In this document: positions 6,020 through 7,570 of the stretch, piece by piece
How the letters are laid out: each line of letters begins with the position of its first letter
Numbering within the stretch: the first letter of the stretch is position 1
Assembly: GCA_937952395.1 (NCBI GenBank)
Contig: CALFYV010000104.1
Span: 1-7,570, forward strand
DNA length: 7,570 nt
Direction: 5' to 3'
From: an uncultured Bacteriovoracaceae bacterium
Lineage (GTDB): Bacteria; Bdellovibrionota; Bacteriovoracia; Bacteriovoracales; Bacteriovoracaceae
The notes under the pieces: model-generated
Seen by the model: only the letters and a program-made list of their open reading frames with translations
What the model was told of the DNA's origin: nothing
Database searches by the model: none
Made by a program: the position numbers and the translations under genes

Positions 6020-6415
6020 TTACTCTATACTCCCACATTGGAGCATTTCTTTACCATAGTAAGGATTGGCCACATCGCCCTTCTTTTGAAGCCAACGAGC
6101 TTTGGCCATCGGGCATTTTGCAACCACAATGGATTTGTCTTTTATAGCTTCGCCATTTTTAATGTAGATTTCAGATAATGCTTTAAATGACTCTCTTAGC
6201 TCTTTAATATCTTTAAACTGTTTCTGACAATCATTATACTTGGCATCTTTAGCATAATGTCCAAGCTCTTTTTCACAAATCAACTTCCAAGTTTTCAGTG
6301 CTTCACTGTAGTTATCTTTTGCTAAAGAATCCTGCATTTTTAAATAATTTGCGTAAGGCAATTCGTGTGCAAAAGATGAAAATGATAGTAACAAAGTGAA
6401 TAGTAAGACCTTCAT
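6020..6415 (-). CDS. DUF3347-type periplasmic metal-binding protein
   Basis: 131 residues: signal peptide about 1-16 (FSSFA before HELP), then a helical region (YLKMQDSLAKDNYSEALK, 24-41; ELRESFKALSEIYIK, 72-86) and the signature end VVAKCPMAKARWLQKKGD (97-114) ... NPYYGKEMLQCGSIE (117-131). This CPM and NPYFG..ML.CG pattern is that of the DUF3347 domain, found alone or fused to the C terminus of CusB-like adaptors. Cys101, Met103, Met124 and Cys127 are candidate soft-metal (Cu/Ag) ligands, and Cys47 and Cys63 are additional. Compared with common members, which have CPMA followed by a longer Asn/Gly-rich loop before the Trp, the loop here is short. A strong AAGGAG site precedes the ATG, and the gene lies 13 nt after the upstream lipoprotein, so it belongs with the CusA-like pump. 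Confidence 0.87.
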   Translation of the reverse strand: MKVLLFTLLLSFSSFAHELPYANYLKMQDSLAKDNYSEALKTWKLICEKELGHYAKDAKYNDCQKQFKDIKELRESFKALSEIYIKNGEAIKDKSIVVAKCPMAKARWLQKKGDVANPYYGKEMLQCGSIE

Positions 6416-6428
6416 AAATTTCTCCTTT

Positions 6429-6746
6429 TTATTTTTTATCTATGTTAATAAAACTTCCTTCAGAAAACTTATTTTCCGAATCAAAAGTAACTTCTGAATA
6501 ATGAGAATTAATTAACTTTGAAATAGTTCCTGTATCAACAGTTTTATGTTCGCACGTAACATCCGCTCTTATTCCTCTGCAGGTTGACTTGTACGCTGTT
6601 ACTTTGTCGCCGAGTTCTACATTCTGCCCCATATGGCATACATAACCTGTTTTCTTATCAACTTTCATGACAACAGTACCTTTCATTGATTGATGAGCAC
6701 ACGACGCTAAAAAAATTAAGCTCAAAGAAATCAAAACTTTTCTCAT
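6429..6746 (-). CDS. Small lipoprotein following the CusA-like pump, unknown function
   Basis: 105 residues. Leader MRKVLISLSLIFLASC gives lipid-attachment Cys16. The mature part looks like a small beta-rich domain: GTVVMKVDKKTGYVCHMG (23-40), VELGDKVTAYKSTC (43-56), TGTISKLINSHYSEVTF (72-88), ending in EGSFINIDKK. The GTV...GDKV...GTI...EGS pattern suggests an SH3-like or short beta-barrel fold. Cys37, Cys56 and Cys65, with His38, His67 and Met39, could bind soft metal or form a disulfide. The ATG overlaps the pump stop codon (ATGA) and has an AAGGAG site at 6755-6760. Coupling to cusA implies a role in that system, for example at the outer membrane; not a named family to me. Confidence 0.8.
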   Translation of the reverse strand: MRKVLISLSLIFLASCAHQSMKGTVVMKVDKKTGYVCHMGQNVELGDKVTAYKSTCRGIRADVTCEHKTVDTGTISKLINSHYSEVTFDSENKFSEGSFINIDKK

Positions 6747-7570
6747 AAATTTTTCTCCTTAAATATCTGTCTATATGTTAATCCAAAGTCGGCCCTTGCC
6801 TTCCAAATATAAAATAAAACAGGGTAAATAATAAGCTCTAGTAAAAATGAAGAAAATACTCCTCCAATCATAGGAGCTGCAATTCTCTTCATAACATCGG
6901 CCCCAGTTCCTGTTGACCACATCACAGGAATTAAACCGATGAATAGTGTTGCCACAGTCATGAGCTTAGGGCGAACTCGATGGACAGCTCCTTCAACAAC
7001 AGCTTCTTCAAGATCATTTACATTATTCATTTTCCCATTTTTAACACGCTCTTCATGGGCAAGATCTAAATACATCAACATAAAAACACCTGTTTCAGCA
7101 TCAATGCCCATCAGCTCGATCATACCAACCCAAACAGCAATGGACATATTATAATCAAGCCCAACCATAAACCACACGGCCCCAATTAAGGAGAATGGAA
7201 TTGCTAAGAAAACAATTCCCGTTTTTATCCATGACTTTGTGTTGAGGTGAAGGAGAAATAAAATTAACAAAAGTGTAATGGGAAGAACTAGTTTCAAATT
7301 CTCTTTCACCCTTTGCATATTTTCAAATTGTCCACTCCAAGTAAGGTGATAGCCTTGAGGAACGTTGAGTTTTTGCTCTATCTCATCTTTTGCCAATTCA
7401 ACGTATGATCCAATATCTATTTTAGCAGGGTCAATATCAACATAGACATATCCAGTGAGCTGAGCATTTTCATCTCTGATCATGGCAGCGAACTCATTGA
7501 AATGAACTTTTGCAACCTGTTCCAGAGGAATTTGAGCACCTGTAGGACTTGAGATAAGAACCTTTTTATT
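6743..7570 (-). CDS. cusA: CusA-type heavy-metal RND efflux pump, C-terminal 275 residues (cut by right window edge)
   Basis: The frame is open from the right window edge through 7570; the Met at 7483 is internal, so the start lies outside. It covers the end of the second periplasmic domain (PTGAQIPLEQVAKV, 9-22; MIRDENAQLTGYVYVDI, 30-46; WSGQFENM, 78-85) and the last membrane helices: about 93-109, 116-137, 143-170, 203-217 and 230-253 of the partial product. GIDAETGVFMLMYLDLAHEE (155-174), EGAVHRVRPKLMTVATL (193-209) and RIAAPMIGGVFSSFL (229-243) closely follow the matching parts of E. coli CusA, including AE.GV.MLMYL, which differs from CzcA-type pumps. This supports Cu(I)/Ag(I) export, as does the DUF3347-type neighbour; the methionine relay is outside the window and cannot be checked. 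Its adaptor and outer-membrane factor are probably further right. The stop overlaps the lipoprotein start by 4 nt. Confidence 0.92.
   Translation of the reverse strand, partial: NKKVLISSPTGAQIPLEQVAKVHFNEFAAMIRDENAQLTGYVYVDIDPAKIDIGSYVELAKDEIEQKLNVPQGYHLTWSGQFENMQRVKENLKLVLPITLLLILFLLHLNTKSWIKTGIVFLAIPFSLIGAVWFMVGLDYNMSIAVWVGMIELMGIDAETGVFMLMYLDLAHEERVKNGKMNNVNDLEEAVVEGAVHRVRPKLMTVATLFIGLIPVMWSTGTGADVMKRIAAPMIGGVFSSFLLELIIYPVLFYIWKARADFGLTYRQIFKEKNL

Noticed and set aside
5976..6021. Inverted repeat as a plus-strand terminator because of TTTTT at 6017-6021
   Set aside because: The T run is 8 nt beyond the stem and there is no plus-strand gene to terminate.
5630..6178. Plus-strand frames at 5630-5854 and 5972-6178
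   Set aside because: They are antisense to the Cys/His-rich and DUF3347-type genes; the second begins within the inverted repeat. The minus-strand products carry leaders and family motifs, these do not.
6939..7154. Plus-strand 71-codon frame
   Set aside because: Antisense to the strongly conserved CusA C-terminal region.
1..7570. tRNA, rRNA, CRISPR arrays, insertion sequences, riboswitch-like leaders
   Set aside because: No spaced direct repeats, transposase-like products, tRNA-like folds or long structured leaders were seen; nearly all sequence is coding.

Overview
The window is a dense, almost gap-free block of heavy-metal export genes, all read on the minus strand. It comes from an AT-rich Gram-negative bacterium: there are RND inner-membrane pumps, two TolC-family outer-membrane factors, signal peptidase I and II leaders, and good AGGAG-type ribosome sites. 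The low GC, lysine-rich proteins and many small lipoproteins would suit a Bdellovibrionota/Bacteriovorax-like or similar lineage, but that is only a guess; nothing in the window fixes the taxon.

In transcription order (high to low coordinates), the first module is the end of a Cu/Ag-type pump. It holds the C-terminal 275 residues of a CusA-like RND protein (6743-7570, cut by the right edge), a 105-residue lipoprotein that overlaps it by ATGA (6429-6746), and a free-standing DUF3347-type periplasmic protein with the CPM ... NPYYG..ML.CG signature (6020-6415). These three look like the tail of a cus-type operon.

A perfect 14-bp inverted repeat (5976-6009) sits in the only sizeable intergenic gap and separates this tail from a second module. 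The second module starts with a small Cys/His-rich exported protein (5589-5930). It continues with a CzcC-like outer-membrane factor (4314-5537), a lipoprotein (3658-4302), a second, divergent TolC-family protein (2406-3656), another lipoprotein (1933-2406), a short His-rich protein that looks like an RND adaptor stripped of its hairpin and lipoyl domains (1344-1940), and the N-terminal 444 residues of a CzcA-type pump (1-1332, cut by the left edge). The five junctions from the CzcC-like gene to czcA are 1- to 8-nt overlaps or gaps of 1-11 nt, so these genes are almost certainly one translationally coupled operon.

As a working model, the first module clears periplasmic copper or silver and the second exports divalent cations (Zn/Co/Cd/Ni class), with His/Cys-rich periplasmic proteins binding metal near the pump. 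The unusual points are two different outer-membrane factors interleaved with two lipoproteins in one operon, the reduced adaptor, a 16-A homopolymer inside czcA just after transmembrane helix 4, and the inverted repeat placed where a metal-responsive regulator could act. No RNA genes, CRISPR arrays, insertion sequences or plus-strand genes could be supported.
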